Assembly (NCBI GenBank): GCA_015296065.1
Contig: DVDU01000243.1
Location: 1 to 64,000, forward strand
Reading direction: 5' to 3'
From: Oscillatoriaceae cyanobacterium M33_DOE_052
GTDB taxonomy: Bacteria; Cyanobacteriota; Cyanobacteriia; Cyanobacteriales; Laspinemataceae
Length of the DNA stretch: 64,000 nt
Both the position numbers and the translations under genes were made by a program. Shown piece after piece: positions 8,878-18,391 of this stretch. Below the pieces are notes generated by a model. It was not told where the DNA came from. It ran no database searches and saw only the letters and a list, made by a program, of their open reading frames with translations. The stretch's first letter is position 1. Every line of letters begins with the position of its first letter.

Positions 8878-9681
8878 TTAACCCAATCCGCCAACCCAAC
8901 TAACTCTCACCATGTATAAAGATAAAACTAATAACAGGAGTCGAAACGCTGTGGTAACAAAATTACTGTTCAAAAGGGGAAGAATGTAACTGCCAAGGGG
9001 GGCACCAAAGAGACTGCCCGCTCCCAAACATAAACCAGGAATCCACAGTACCTCCCCTCGCCAAGCATGACCGAATAAACCGGAGGCAGCGATCGCGACC
9101 ATTGCCCCCAAGCTATTCGCTACAGCACTCTCCAAAGTCTCTGCCAGAAACCCTAGCTGCAGGGGCACCATAATCAGTCCGCCACCGATGCCAAATACAC
9201 CAGACATAAAACCGGAAACGGCGCCGATGCTGGCATATTGCCACCAGTAAAATTTTTGCCCGGAGACACCTGCTGGTAATGGAGCCGGAGTGGGCTCTAG
9301 TTGGAGGTCCTGCGCCGGGGTGCCCAGTTGCTGCTGCAAATTCATAAAATAAATCATCGCCAACAACAAAACGGCAAAAATCAGTTTCAAAAGGCGATCG
9401 GGAAACAAATCGCTCACCACAACACCCAACTGCGCGGCGGGAATACCCAACAAAGCAATCTGAAAAGATTTCCCGATATCAAACGTATCTTTAAACCAGT
9501 TAAGAGCGCTGCCAGCAATAGCACTGAACCAAACAGCGATTAAACTTGTACCTGCAGCCTCAGCTACCGGTATTCCCCAGAAGCTGAGCAGGGGGATAAG
9601 CAGGAACCCACCCCCCAAGCCGAAAATCCCCGCCAGTAATCCGGTAAAAGTGCCTACGAAAAACAGCCCTAACCACGACAT
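8878..9681 (-). CDS. TSUP-family (TauE/SafE) membrane transporter, second copy
   Basis: A 267-residue polytopic protein from the chosen ATG at 9681. It has the same duplicated glycine-rich motifs as its neighbour: GIFGLGGGFLLIPLL early and GVFGIGGGLIMVPLQLG in the second half. The longer reading at 9705 would add eight residues; AAAGGA about 10 nt before 9681 favours the shorter protein. The two genes are clearly paralogous but diverged, so the duplication is not recent. They probably form a transcription unit (70-bp gap). Confidence 0.87.
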   Translation of the reverse strand: MSWLGLFFVGTFTGLLAGIFGLGGGFLLIPLLSFWGIPVAEAAGTSLIAVWFSAIAGSALNWFKDTFDIGKSFQIALLGIPAAQLGVVVSDLFPDRLLKLIFAVLLLAMIYFMNLQQQLGTPAQDLQLEPTPAPLPAGVSGQKFYWWQYASIGAVSGFMSGVFGIGGGLIMVPLQLGFLAETLESAVANSLGAMVAIAASGLFGHAWRGEVLWIPGLCLGAGSLFGAPLGSYILPLLNSNFVTTAFRLLLLVLSLYMVRVSWVGGLG

Positions 9682-9776
9682 TTGTGCTTTGTCCTTTGTA
9701 CGCATATCTTTTGACCTGTCACCAAGCGACGGGGGGGTTTGGTGTTCTGGTCTGACGATCGAGACGATACCTCACC

Positions 9777-10247
9777 TTACTGCTGACAACCTTGCTGGGA
9801 CTCTTGGCCATTGGGCATATTAGCACCACAGAGGTTAACGCCGCTGAGGTCGGTGTTATCTAAAACGGCGCCGCTGAGATTGGCACCGCTGAGGTCCGCC
9901 CCGTTGAGATTGGCACCGCTGAGATTAGCACCGCTAAGGTCAGCATAAACCAAGCTAGCACCGCGCAGGTCCGCACCCCGGAGGTCAGCGACACTCAAAG
10001 CTGCCTCCCGCATATTCGCACCGCGTAAGTCGGCGCCCTGGAGTTTAGCACCCTGGAGCCATGCTAGAGTCAAATTGCAATTGAAGCATTGTTTGGTATT
10101 GAGCAACCGCTGGGTGTTGCTGCTGACTAGGGATGTTTCCCCTTGCACGGGTAGGCCGATCGTCACAGCGAAAGACAAAGTGCAAGCAATCGCAAAGAGA
10201 GACTGTGGAAAGTTCCTTGGTGTTAAAGAGCTGGACACTGTTATCAT
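9777..10247 (-). CDS. exported pentapeptide-repeat protein
   Basis: A 156-residue protein with a signal peptide (hydrophobic SLFAIACTLSFAVTIGL, cleavage expected near VQGE, about residue 36). The cyanobacterial cap NTQRLLNTKQCFNCNLTLA comes next, then about 15 pentapeptides of the A(D/N)LSG type (about residues 68-142) and a short tail with Cys. It begins 7 bp after the argS stop codon in the same direction, so it is very likely co-transcribed with argS. A periplasmic or thylakoid-lumen location is expected; molecular function unknown. Confidence 0.88.
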   Translation of the reverse strand: MITVSSSLTPRNFPQSLFAIACTLSFAVTIGLPVQGETSLVSSNTQRLLNTKQCFNCNLTLAWLQGAKLQGADLRGANMREAALSVADLRGADLRGASLVYADLSGANLSGANLNGADLSGANLSGAVLDNTDLSGVNLCGANMPNGQESQQGCQQ

Positions 10248-10254
10248 CCCTGTA

Positions 10255-12009
10255 TTACATCCTTTCCAGTACCGGTATGCCGAGTAAATTCAACCCTAGT
10301 TTCAATGTGCGGGCGGTAAAATCGCACAGGAGCAAGCGCGATATGCGGTGGGGTTCCTCCGCTTGCAAAACGGGACAGCGATCGTAAAACTGATTGAACT
10401 TTTGGCTAAGTTCAAACAAATACTGACACAAGCGATTGGGCAGCAAATCTGCCTCCACAACTGCAATAGTTTCCCCAAGCTGGAGAATATGCTTAGCCAA
10501 GGTTAGTTCGGCTTCTTCCTGTAGGACAATTTGCTCACCGACGCCGAGATGACCAAAATCAATATCCCCTTTGCGGCTAATTCCCTGAATTCTCACATAG
10601 GCATACAGCATATAAGGAGCCGTATTTCCCTGGAGTGCCAGCATTTTGTCATAACTGAAAACGTAATTGGTGGTGCGGTTTTGGCTCAAATCCGCATATT
10701 TAACGGCGCTTAAACCTACTACTTGAGCTACATGCTCAATAAATTCGGCTGTTTCTTGGCGCTCTTCTTCCTTCAGTCTCAATTCCAGGTCAGCACGAGC
10801 ATGAGCCACAGCCTCATCCAGTAAATCACGCAACCTGACTGTTTCACCCGATCGGGTTTTCAGCTTCTTACCATCTTCCCCCAGTACCAAGCCAAACGGC
10901 ACATGGACTATATCCACATCATCAGGTATCCAATTGGCGCGCTTTGCTACCTGAAATACTTGGGCAAAATGGGTGGACTGACCCATATCAGTCACATAGA
11001 TAATCCGCTGGGCACCATCTTTTTGAATCCGGTAGCGCAGGGCGGCCAAATCTGTGGTAGCATAGTTATAGCCCCCATCAGATTTCTGCACGATGAGCGG
11101 TTGTGGTTGCCCTTCTTTATTAGTAAATCCTTCTAAAAATACACATTGAGCGCCATCAGAAACCTCTAGTAAACCCAACTCTTCCAAGTCCGCTACCACT
11201 GCAGGTAAAAAGGAGTTATAAAAAGATTCTCCCCTTTCCGTGAGTTTGATATCCAGCAAGTCATAAATAACTTTAAATTCGCGCCGGGATTGGTCGCACA
11301 ACAGTTGCCAAGCGCGGCGGGTATCTTCGGCTCCAGCTTGCAGTTTTACCACTTCTTGCCGAGAGCGGGTTTGGAAATCTTCATCTTCATCAAAGCGCTG
11401 TTTGGCTTTTTTGTAAAAAGCGACTAAATCTCCTAACTCTAGGGCGTCCGCCTGACTCAGAGCTTGGGGATATGCGGAGTGCAAATAGGTGATGAGCATC
11501 CCGAATTGGGTGCCCCAGTCTCCCACATGGTTGAGGCGGAGGACCTCATGTCCCCGAAATTCTAGGACGCGGGCGATGCAGTCACCGATAATCGTAGAGC
11601 GCAGATGCCCCACGTGCATTTCTTTGGCGATATTGGGGCTCGAGAAGTCAACGACCACTTTTTGCGGGTTGTTGGTTTTTTCCACTCCCAGGCGGGCAAA
11701 ACCCTGGATGGCGTTTAATTGCGCCGCCACATAGGTGGGTTTGAGGGTGAAGTTGATAAAACCGGGTCCAGCGATGTCTGGGGGTTCGCAGATATCGCTC
11801 ACGTCGAGCTGTTCGAGGATTTTTCCGGCGATGTCTCTAGGTTTTTGCTTTAATATTTTGGTCAGAGACATGGCCAAGTTTGACTGATAATCACCAAATT
11901 TGGGGTCACTGGCGGGGACCAGTATGGGGTCTGTACCTGCCAATTCTGGCCCAAAGGCGGCGGTTAAGGCTTGACCAAATCTGATTTTGAGTTTTTCTAT
12001 GGTTGACAT
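10255..12009 (-). CDS. argS: arginine--tRNA ligase
   Basis: A 584-residue class I synthetase attaching arginine to tRNA-Arg. The HIGH-type motif reads HVGHLRST (about residues 121-128), within the family block [17 protein letters not shown]. The N-terminal Add-1 domain (about 1-100) and C-terminal DALR anticodon-binding domain (about 460-584, ending GIPVLERM) are both present. The open frame extends 43 codons upstream to 12138, but the ATG at 12009 gives the family's normal N-terminus ([11 protein letters not shown]) and length. Confidence 0.96.
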   Translation of the reverse strand: MSTIEKLKIRFGQALTAAFGPELAGTDPILVPASDPKFGDYQSNLAMSLTKILKQKPRDIAGKILEQLDVSDICEPPDIAGPGFINFTLKPTYVAAQLNAIQGFARLGVEKTNNPQKVVVDFSSPNIAKEMHVGHLRSTIIGDCIARVLEFRGHEVLRLNHVGDWGTQFGMLITYLHSAYPQALSQADALELGDLVAFYKKAKQRFDEDEDFQTRSRQEVVKLQAGAEDTRRAWQLLCDQSRREFKVIYDLLDIKLTERGESFYNSFLPAVVADLEELGLLEVSDGAQCVFLEGFTNKEGQPQPLIVQKSDGGYNYATTDLAALRYRIQKDGAQRIIYVTDMGQSTHFAQVFQVAKRANWIPDDVDIVHVPFGLVLGEDGKKLKTRSGETVRLRDLLDEAVAHARADLELRLKEEERQETAEFIEHVAQVVGLSAVKYADLSQNRTTNYVFSYDKMLALQGNTAPYMLYAYVRIQGISRKGDIDFGHLGVGEQIVLQEEAELTLAKHILQLGETIAVVEADLLPNRLCQYLFELSQKFNQFYDRCPVLQAEEPHRISRLLLCDFTARTLKLGLNLLGIPVLERM

Positions 12010-12260
12010 AAGGTTTTGTTTGCCCGTTTCTTGAGTTGGGGTAGGGTCACGGCATATTTGGGATAATGCAAACAACCCGAACTTTGATATTGCCCTACCC
12101 CTACGCCAAGAGTCAAACGGACGGAGGGGCATTGTCACCAGGTAAGATGATGCTGGCTTAACCCAGCAAGAGCGTTCGGGCGTTATCGTGAATGCCCGTT
12201 AATATTACTACTGTATCAATCGAGGTTGTAACTTGTCCGCAAGTCCCGCAAGTCCGCTGG

Positions 12261-12299
12261 TCAAAGGACAAATGACAAAGGACAAATGACAAATGACAA
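12261..12299. repeat. heptanucleotide repeat array at the selD start
   Basis: Tandem 7-mers of the AAAGGAC/AAATGAC type. The array supplies both an AAAGGA ribosome-site-like sequence and the ATG (12286) of the following gene. Confidence 0.85.
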
Positions 12300-14805
12300 A
12301 ATCGTGAAAGACTTGGTATTGGTGGGTGGTGGTCACAGTCACGCGATCGCCCTGCGGATGTTCGCCATGAACCCTATGCCGGACCTGCGCCTGACCCTGA
12401 TTTCTGACGTTGCCCACGCCCCCTATTCCGGGATGCTCCCTGGTCACGTGGCGGGTTTCTACTCCTATGATGACTGTCATATTGACTTGCGCCAGTTAGC
12501 TAATTTTGCCGGAGCCCGTCTGTTTCTCGATCGGGTGGTAGGTTTAGATTTAGCCGCCAAGCGGGTTTTATGTGCCCACCGTCCCCCCGTGGCTTTTGAC
12601 TTGCTATCGATTAATATTGGCAGCAGTCCCGCAATGCTAGGGGTTCCGGGTGCCGCAGTTTTTGCGATTCCCGCTAAACCGGTGCCGCAGTTTTTGCGTC
12701 ATTGGCAGCAGCTTTTGCAGGAAATTGAGGCTAACCCAACAAAACCGGTGGTTTTGGGGATTGTGGGTGGGGGTGCTGGGGGGGTGGAATTGGCCCTGGC
12801 GATGCAAGGGCGATTACAATCTTTAGCACATAATATAAAAATACATTTATTTCACAGCGGTAAAGAACTGCTGCCCAATCATAATCGTTATATTAAGTAT
12901 AAATTACAGAAAATTCTGATTGAAAAAGGAATTGAGCTGCATCTGGAAACGCGGGTGGTGGCGCTGGAATCTGCCAAAAATGAGGGTTCTGGAGAAGAAA
13001 TCTGGGTTGTTTGTGAACAGAAACCGGGTGAAGAGCCTGGTCCGGGTTTCTGGAACGAAAACGACGGACAGAGAAACCCGGTTTCTAGGGTTCCGGTGAA
13101 GAGAGTTTTCTGGGTAACGCAAGCCTCAGCACCAGGTTGGATTAGGGAATCGGGGCTGGTGGTGGATGGGGATGGATTTATAGAAGTGAGAGATACTTTA
13201 CAATCTGTATCTCACAATGATGTTTTTGCGGCGGGGGATATCGCGACGGTGGTTAATAACCCCCGACCCAAAGCGGGTGTGTTTGCGGTCCGCCAGGGTA
13301 AACCGCTGTTTGAAAACTTGCGGCGGGTGATATTGGGGCGATCGTTGCAAAAATTCAGACCCCAAAAGCATTTTCTGGCGTTGATCGGGACGGGAACTGG
13401 GGAGGCTCTGGCGTCTCGGGGCGCCCCTGGCATTGGAACGATTGGGATGGGACCGAGTAGGCTGCTGTGGCGGTGGAAAGATTGGATCGATCGGCGGTTT
13501 ATGGCGCAATTTAGCCAATTGCCAGATATGTCTGTATCCCCCCAACCCCCCTTCAAAAGGGGGGCTGTTGAAGAATCCCCCCAACCCCCCTTCAAAAGGG
13601 GGGCTGTTGAAGAATCCCCCCAACCCCCCTTCAAAAGGGGGGCTGTTGAAGAATCCCCCCAACCCCTCTTCAAAAGGGGGGCGAGAGAGACGAAACCGCA
13701 AATGCACTGTGCTGGTTGTGGGGCGAAAGTGGGTAGTACCACATTGGGGCGGGTTTTGCAGCGGTTAAATTCAGAATTTGTCTCGCCCTCTCCCCATCCC
13801 CCCGTCTCGCCGTCTCCCCGTCTCCCCGGGGGGGTCGTTATTGGTTTGTCGGCTCCTGATGACTGTGCGGTGGTGCAGGTCCGTGGGGATAAATTGATGC
13901 TGCATACGGTGGATTATTTCCCGGCGTTGATTGATGACCCGTTTGTGTTTGGACAAATTGCGGCTAATCATAGTTTGGGGGATATTTTTGCGATGGGGGG
14001 GACGCCGGAAACGGCATTGGCGATCGCGACTATCCCCTACGCCACAGAAGCCGAACAAGAAGAAACCCTCTATCAACTCCTCGCCGGGGCGCTAAAAATC
14101 CTCAACCAAACCCAAACTTCTTTGGTGGGTGGTCACACGATCGCTGGCCCGCAACTTGCCTTTGGTCTTGCCTGTAATGGCTTGGTCGCTCCTGATAAAT
14201 TACTCCGCAAAGGAGGGATGCAGCCAGAACAACTATTAATTATCACCAAACCTCTGGGTACTGGGACTTTGTTTGCTGCTGATATGCGCCGCCAAGCCAA
14301 AGGACGCTGGATTGAAAATGCGATTGCGTCGATGCTAATTCCCAATCATCACGCCGCCGCCTGCTTGGGAGGTGAAATGTCTTTTCACCCTGATGGAGGT
14401 CAAGGAGGCGCCACCGCTTGCACCGATGTTACTGGTTTTGGGCTATTAGGACATTTGCTGGAAATGGTGACAGCTTCCGGTGTGGCGGTAGAGTTAAATT
14501 TAAGGGCGATTCCGGTGTTAGACGGAGCTTTAGCAACTGTAGAAAAAGGGATTCTTTCCACCCTGCACCCAGAGAATTTCCGGGCTGCTGCCCAAATCCA
14601 TAATTTAGCAGAAGTGGAAATACATCCCTTATTTCCCTTGTTATTCGACCCCCAAACTGCTGGGGGTTTGCTGGCATCGGTTCCCCCAGAATCGGCTAAT
14701 GCTTTGGTGGCTAAATTACAATCTTTGGGGTATTGCCATAGTCAGATAATTGGGCGGGTGGTGTCGAGCCAAGAGGGGATGCTACCAGTGCGGGTGGTGA
14801 GTTAG
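12286..14805 (+). CDS. selD: fusion of FAD/NAD(P)-dependent oxidoreductase with selenide,water dikinase
   Basis: An 839-residue fusion. Residues 1 to about 400 form a two-dinucleotide-fold flavoprotein of the NDH-2-like type: LVLVGGGHSHA at the N-terminus, GIVGGGAGGVELA near 160, VFAAGDIATV near 310. From about 470 comes SelD, which makes selenophosphate from selenide and ATP; its active-site loop is AGCGAKVG with Cys in the catalytic position, not selenocysteine. DDCAVV and GDIFAMGGTPETAL also fit. The linker (about residues 418-466) is made by four 39-bp repeats, followed by an SP-rich stretch. The first residues MTND come from a heptamer repeat. Such fusions are known in cyanobacteria; no selenocysteine genes are visible here. 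Confidence 0.93.
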   Translation: MTNDKIVKDLVLVGGGHSHAIALRMFAMNPMPDLRLTLISDVAHAPYSGMLPGHVAGFYSYDDCHIDLRQLANFAGARLFLDRVVGLDLAAKRVLCAHRPPVAFDLLSINIGSSPAMLGVPGAAVFAIPAKPVPQFLRHWQQLLQEIEANPTKPVVLGIVGGGAGGVELALAMQGRLQSLAHNIKIHLFHSGKELLPNHNRYIKYKLQKILIEKGIELHLETRVVALESAKNEGSGEEIWVVCEQKPGEEPGPGFWNENDGQRNPVSRVPVKRVFWVTQASAPGWIRESGLVVDGDGFIEVRDTLQSVSHNDVFAAGDIATVVNNPRPKAGVFAVRQGKPLFENLRRVILGRSLQKFRPQKHFLALIGTGTGEALASRGAPGIGTIGMGPSRLLWRWKDWIDRRFMAQFSQLPDMSVSPQPPFKRGAVEESPQPPFKRGAVEESPQPPFKRGAVEESPQPLFKRGARETKPQMHCAGCGAKVGSTTLGRVLQRLNSEFVSPSPHPPVSPSPRLPGGVVIGLSAPDDCAVVQVRGDKLMLHTVDYFPALIDDPFVFGQIAANHSLGDIFAMGGTPETALAIATIPYATEAEQEETLYQLLAGALKILNQTQTSLVGGHTIAGPQLAFGLACNGLVAPDKLLRKGGMQPEQLLIITKPLGTGTLFAADMRRQAKGRWIENAIASMLIPNHHAAACLGGEMSFHPDGGQGGATACTDVTGFGLLGHLLEMVTASGVAVELNLRAIPVLDGALATVEKGILSTLHPENFRAAAQIHNLAEVEIHPLFPLLFDPQTAGGLLASVPPESANALVAKLQSLGYCHSQIIGRVVSSQEGMLPVRVVS
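13537..13683 (+). repeat. 39-bp in-frame tandem repeat within the selD fusion
   Basis: Nearly four copies at a spacing of 39 bp (13537, 13576, 13615, 13654). Each contains the hairpin CCCCCC-TTCAAAA-GGGGGG and encodes the 13-residue unit SPQPPFKRGAVEE. The last copy is diverged and truncated. 39 is a multiple of three, so copy-number change keeps the frame. Confidence 0.95.
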
Positions 14806-14911
14806 GGGAGGTATTTGTCATTTGTCATTTGTCATTTGGTCTTGGTAATTTAGATAAAAAACCGGTTTTTTTGAAGAAAACAGGTTTCTACAATTTAAGT
14901 AAGATAGAGAA

Positions 14912-16465
14912 TTATTCCTCTTCTTCTTGCTTCACTACTTGTTTGACGCGAGTTTGAATTTGGGAGTGTTGTTCTACGCCTTCAAAGGCATAGCGGTTGT
15001 AATTAGATTTCTGGATGAGTTGCTCTAGATAGCGAACCCGATCGCTCGATGGTGGGTGAGTAGATAACCAACGCGGTGGCGCCTTATCCCCATACAAACC
15101 ATCCAGGGTCATCATCAAATTGCGCACCCCATCCGCCGCATAACCAGCTCCATTGAGGACGCGAGTGCCCAAAATATCAGACTGCTGTTCTTGCTGGCGG
15201 CTATAGCTACGACCAATTAACTCAGCAAATACGTTGCCTAGGGGAACAACTCTGCCTAAATTAGATAATAAAGTACCTCGAGCTATCCTTTGATAACCAT
15301 GAGACAAGACAGCGTGAGCCACTTCGTGACCGAGCAATCCCGCTAACTCTGCTTCTGATTTCGTGTTCAATATAGCGCCAGTATTCACAAACACCTTACC
15401 CCCCGGTAGGGCAAAAGCATTGAGGTTTTTGTCGGCTACTACATAAAACTCGTATTCAAAATCATTTCGCCCCATAAATTTGGCGAGATTATTCCCAATA
15501 TCCTTAACGTACTCCAGAATTTCTTCATCTTCAACCAGGGCATTTTGTTGCTTGTAGTCCTGAGCAATGGCATCAGCCACTTGCTTACCAAATGCAGATT
15601 CTCCCTGCAACAGCAACATGGTTAGCTGTAAAGTATTTATCCCCCCAGAAGCATTGCCCGTGAGCAAGAAATCGCCAATATTAATCGCGCCGCTGAGAAT
15701 CGCTTGCCCTACCAGCTTGCGTTTCATTGCACCTTTGAATTTACCGAAATCTTCTTCGGCGATTTTGGCAAACTCTTCTGCCCTAGGGTTATCGGGATTG
15801 AGCAAGGCGAATTGACGCGCAGTAATAGAAGATTCTAGCCATTTTTTCTCGGCTTCTAGTTCTTCTACGTAAGCTGCGACTAAATCGGGCTGGTCGGGAT
15901 ATTCTGAGGTGGCTTGCTCCAACATCGCCAGGATATTCTGGTCGTCTTCTGCCTCATCGGGTTTGAACTTCCGCATGGCTCTGGCGAGCATGATTTGACC
16001 GGGAATAAATTCCGGGTGTTTCTCGATGAGCATTTGCAAGGGTACTAAAGTCCGGCTTTCCAGGTTTTGCTCCCATCCGGCTTGAGCTTCCCGCCAGAAC
16101 ACCCGTCCCGCCGGACTGAGCTGCTCTGGGTCCGTAATGGCGCCGGTGGCGGCGGATGGGGCAGCAGTTTCTCTAGGAAATGGCGGTTTCACCTCCCGGT
16201 AAATGCGCTCTGCGGCTGGTATTTGACCATTGCGATAGAGGCGATCGGCTTCTACCAATCTTTGAAAATTCGCTGGGGTAAAATTCTGGGCTAGCAGATT
16301 CATTTCTGCCCCCCACACCCCTGAAGCCTCTCCCAAAGTGGGAGATGGGAGGGAAAAAGAGGGGGTGGAAGTGGCAGGAGCGGACATCGTGACGCTAAAG
16401 AGACTGACGCTCAAAAAGGTAGCTAATCCCAAGGCTAACCATCTAAATCGGCGATATCTTTTCAT
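14912..16465 (-). CDS. exported M48-family zinc metalloprotease
   Basis: A 517-residue protein. The N-terminal signal sequence (RWLALGLATFLSVSLFSVTMSAP) is followed by a TPR-like helical half (about residues 60-270). The M48 peptidase domain has HEVAH at about 380-384 within GLLGHEVAHAVLSHG, and a downstream glutamate in QQEQQSDILG as the third zinc ligand. The start was moved from 16498 to ATG 16465 because the upstream codons lie in repeat DNA and the basic-hydrophobic signal begins here. Related proteins (BepA/LoiP type) act in envelope protein quality control. The C-terminus is an acidic EEEE. Confidence 0.88.
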   Translation of the reverse strand: MKRYRRFRWLALGLATFLSVSLFSVTMSAPATSTPSFSLPSPTLGEASGVWGAEMNLLAQNFTPANFQRLVEADRLYRNGQIPAAERIYREVKPPFPRETAAPSAATGAITDPEQLSPAGRVFWREAQAGWEQNLESRTLVPLQMLIEKHPEFIPGQIMLARAMRKFKPDEAEDDQNILAMLEQATSEYPDQPDLVAAYVEELEAEKKWLESSITARQFALLNPDNPRAEEFAKIAEEDFGKFKGAMKRKLVGQAILSGAINIGDFLLTGNASGGINTLQLTMLLLQGESAFGKQVADAIAQDYKQQNALVEDEEILEYVKDIGNNLAKFMGRNDFEYEFYVVADKNLNAFALPGGKVFVNTGAILNTKSEAELAGLLGHEVAHAVLSHGYQRIARGTLLSNLGRVVPLGNVFAELIGRSYSRQQEQQSDILGTRVLNGAGYAADGVRNLMMTLDGLYGDKAPPRWLSTHPPSSDRVRYLEQLIQKSNYNRYAFEGVEQHSQIQTRVKQVVKQEEEE

Positions 16466-16475
16466 TTTGTGGTTA

Positions 16476-16665
16476 TTGGTCATTGGTCGGAAGGTCATTA
16501 GTCACCGGTCATTAGTCCGAAGGTCATTTCTCCTCTTGTTTCAGAAACCGGGTTTCTTCACCAAATCTGGGTTAAAAACCAAGACCACCGCAGAAACCCG
16601 GTTTCTCGTCCATTCATCGAGCCATAGCCACAAGGGACTAATGACCAATGACAAAGGACAAGTGA
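16476..16665. repeat. intergenic repeats between the muramidase and M48 genes
   Basis: Two heptamer arrays (GGTCATT type at 16476-16530, GACAAAG type at 16636-16665) flank a copy of the CAGAAACC-GGGTTTCT repeat (about 16543-16605). The 16466-16742 gap contains no gene that I can see. Confidence 0.75.
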
Positions 16666-16742
16666 CTTATATATTTAGAATCACCTGAGTGCTGGGGATG
16701 TTCCGCCGCCACTGTGCCACTTTTACCGCTGACCGGAAGTCA

Positions 16743-17387
16743 TCACCACGCTGAGGCTAATTTCTCCTCCTGGAGGATGCGCCAGTAAATATCGGGTAAA
16801 GAGCTACTCATGGAATTGGTTTCTATGCCATATCCTAAGCTGGTCCAGGTTCCAGAGAGCAACCCCAGCACATCCTCAATTCTGTCGTCGCGGAGCATTT
16901 GGGGAATATCTGCCCCCCAAGCGGCGGGGTCACTCAACCAAGCGTGAACTACTGCATCCTGATACTGGGGGGCAAAACTATATTGCCTGTGCCAGGGGAA
17001 ACCTTCGGGATGGGGGTGATACAGGTGGGAGACTTCTTGCCAAGTGGTGGTAATAAATTGATAGCGACCGGCGGCAGTGGTGCAGTTGCCGATGTTGGGT
17101 CCGGCGACGATCGGCAGACATCGATCGGGATGATGGCTCAAATTGCTGATATGCTGTCCCCCGTATAACACGGAATAGGGACAGCGGACGTTGGACTCGC
17201 TGGCGGAGATGGTGCGCATCAGAGCGCGGATGTAGGGGTCGCCACCGCTCATCACCAGGGGTGCTTTATAACCAACGGCACTGGAGTTGCAGGCTCCACC
17301 TTGGCGTTCTTGTAACTCTACCCAAACCATCGCCCAAACTACGACAGCTACAGTACCGACTACCAGGCGCTTGATGAATTGTGACAT
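16743..17387 (-). CDS. phage-lambda-type muramidase with N-terminal anchor
   Basis: A 214-residue protein. A single hydrophobic segment, RLVVGTVAVVVWAMVWVEL (about residues 6-24), anchors or exports it. The rest matches the lambda endolysin R family (lytic transglycosylase, GH104-like): SASES near the start with the catalytic-type Glu, YGGQHISNLSHHPDR, then TAAGRYQFITTTWQEV and LSGTWTSLGYG. The ATG at 17387 is chosen because the 35 upstream codons precede the signal-anchor and have no support. No phage gene lies nearby, so this is a chromosomal peptidoglycan-cleaving enzyme rather than part of a prophage. Confidence 0.85.
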   Translation of the reverse strand: MSQFIKRLVVGTVAVVVWAMVWVELQERQGGACNSSAVGYKAPLVMSGGDPYIRALMRTISASESNVRCPYSVLYGGQHISNLSHHPDRCLPIVAGPNIGNCTTAAGRYQFITTTWQEVSHLYHPHPEGFPWHRQYSFAPQYQDAVVHAWLSDPAAWGADIPQMLRDDRIEDVLGLLSGTWTSLGYGIETNSMSSSLPDIYWRILQEEKLASAW

Positions 17388-17488
17388 ATTGGATTTAGGG
17401 CAGTGGGGTCCAAAGTGAATCGCGTTTCCATAATTGTTTTTCTGGGTGGGAGCGATCGATTCCGCTCCCCCCATCTCAGACCCTAATA

Positions 17489-18148
17489 TCAAGAAACGCT
17501 AGCAAAAAGTTCGGCAAATGACCGCGCCGGTGCTTCACTTCGGGCGACTATTTCCACAGTTTTATTGATAGAAGCGGGTTGGAATAAGGCTTCTACACAG
17601 ACTTGGGCAACTTTGGTGCGGGGCAAGCTGCCTTCAAACAGGGTATCGGCACCGGACATGACAATGGGAAAATCATCTTCATTGTTGCGCAAACCGCCGG
17701 GGCGAACTATGGTATAATTTAGGCCGCTTTTTCTCAGGTATGCCTCGGCTTGTTGTTTCCACACCAAAATTAGCCAAAACAAGTTGAGGGGATGGAACAG
17801 CCGGGAAACGCAGAGGGAAGAAACCAGGACAAAATGCTGGATATTTTTGGCTTTGGCGGCATTGACGAGGTTTTTGGTGCCTTCAAAGTCAACGCGGTAG
17901 GGTCCTGATGGGTCAAAGGTGGGGCGGGCACCGGCGGCGCAGAACACTACGGTACTGTCGCCCATAGCATCCCCCAAACCCTGAATTTGTAACAAGTCCC
18001 CTACTACTATCTCCACCTCTGGCGGCAAAATTTCCTTGGCAGTGTCTAAGTTTCTCACTAATGCCCGCACGGGGATTTGACGGTTGACCAGTTCTCGGAC
18101 AATGCGGCGGCCCGTCTCGCCGGTGGCTCCGGCTACAAATGCTTTCAT
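17489..18148 (-). CDS. NAD(P)-binding Rossmann-fold protein (atypical SDR)
   Basis: A 219-residue protein with the nucleotide motif GATGETGRR at residues 8-16, then RALVRN and VVGDLLQ. It belongs to the atypical short-chain dehydrogenases related to NmrA/Ycf39-type proteins. The SSLCVSR and conserved aromatic/PGGLRNNE features are present, but no canonical YxxxK catalytic pair is obvious. Substrate unknown; members act as oxidoreductases or as redox-sensing assembly factors. Confidence 0.85.
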   Translation of the reverse strand: MKAFVAGATGETGRRIVRELVNRQIPVRALVRNLDTAKEILPPEVEIVVGDLLQIQGLGDAMGDSTVVFCAAGARPTFDPSGPYRVDFEGTKNLVNAAKAKNIQHFVLVSSLCVSRLFHPLNLFWLILVWKQQAEAYLRKSGLNYTIVRPGGLRNNEDDFPIVMSGADTLFEGSLPRTKVAQVCVEALFQPASINKTVEIVARSEAPARSFAELFASVS

Positions 18149-18391
18149 ATTTCTGGTGTAATAGTTAATTTTGGTGATGGCTGGGAAGGGAAACGGCGAG
18201 CCAACGGCTTTTCACCGATTTTACCAGTGGGGCTGGTGATGCCGAATCCACAGGGAGGGCGAAGCGATCGCCTCAGTGCGGATAAATCCAGCACAATTCT
18301 ACCGACACCTCCAGTTTAATATGGTGATATGCCGCGTAATTCCAAGATTAAATGTGGAATTGGCAGAGTGATTAAGACGGGAAAGCGGCTT

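Noticed and set aside
13690-13730. Selenocysteine in SelD
   Set aside because: The catalytic position is a TGT/TGC cysteine codon within GCGAK, not an in-frame TGA.
13198-13742. Minus-strand ORFs opposite the selD fusion
   Set aside because: They exist only because the 39-bp hairpin repeat is open in several frames; no family resemblance or start site.
16743-17387. Prophage remnant around the lambda-type muramidase
   Set aside because: Neighbours are ordinary cyanobacterial genes, with no integrase, holin, capsid or attachment site.
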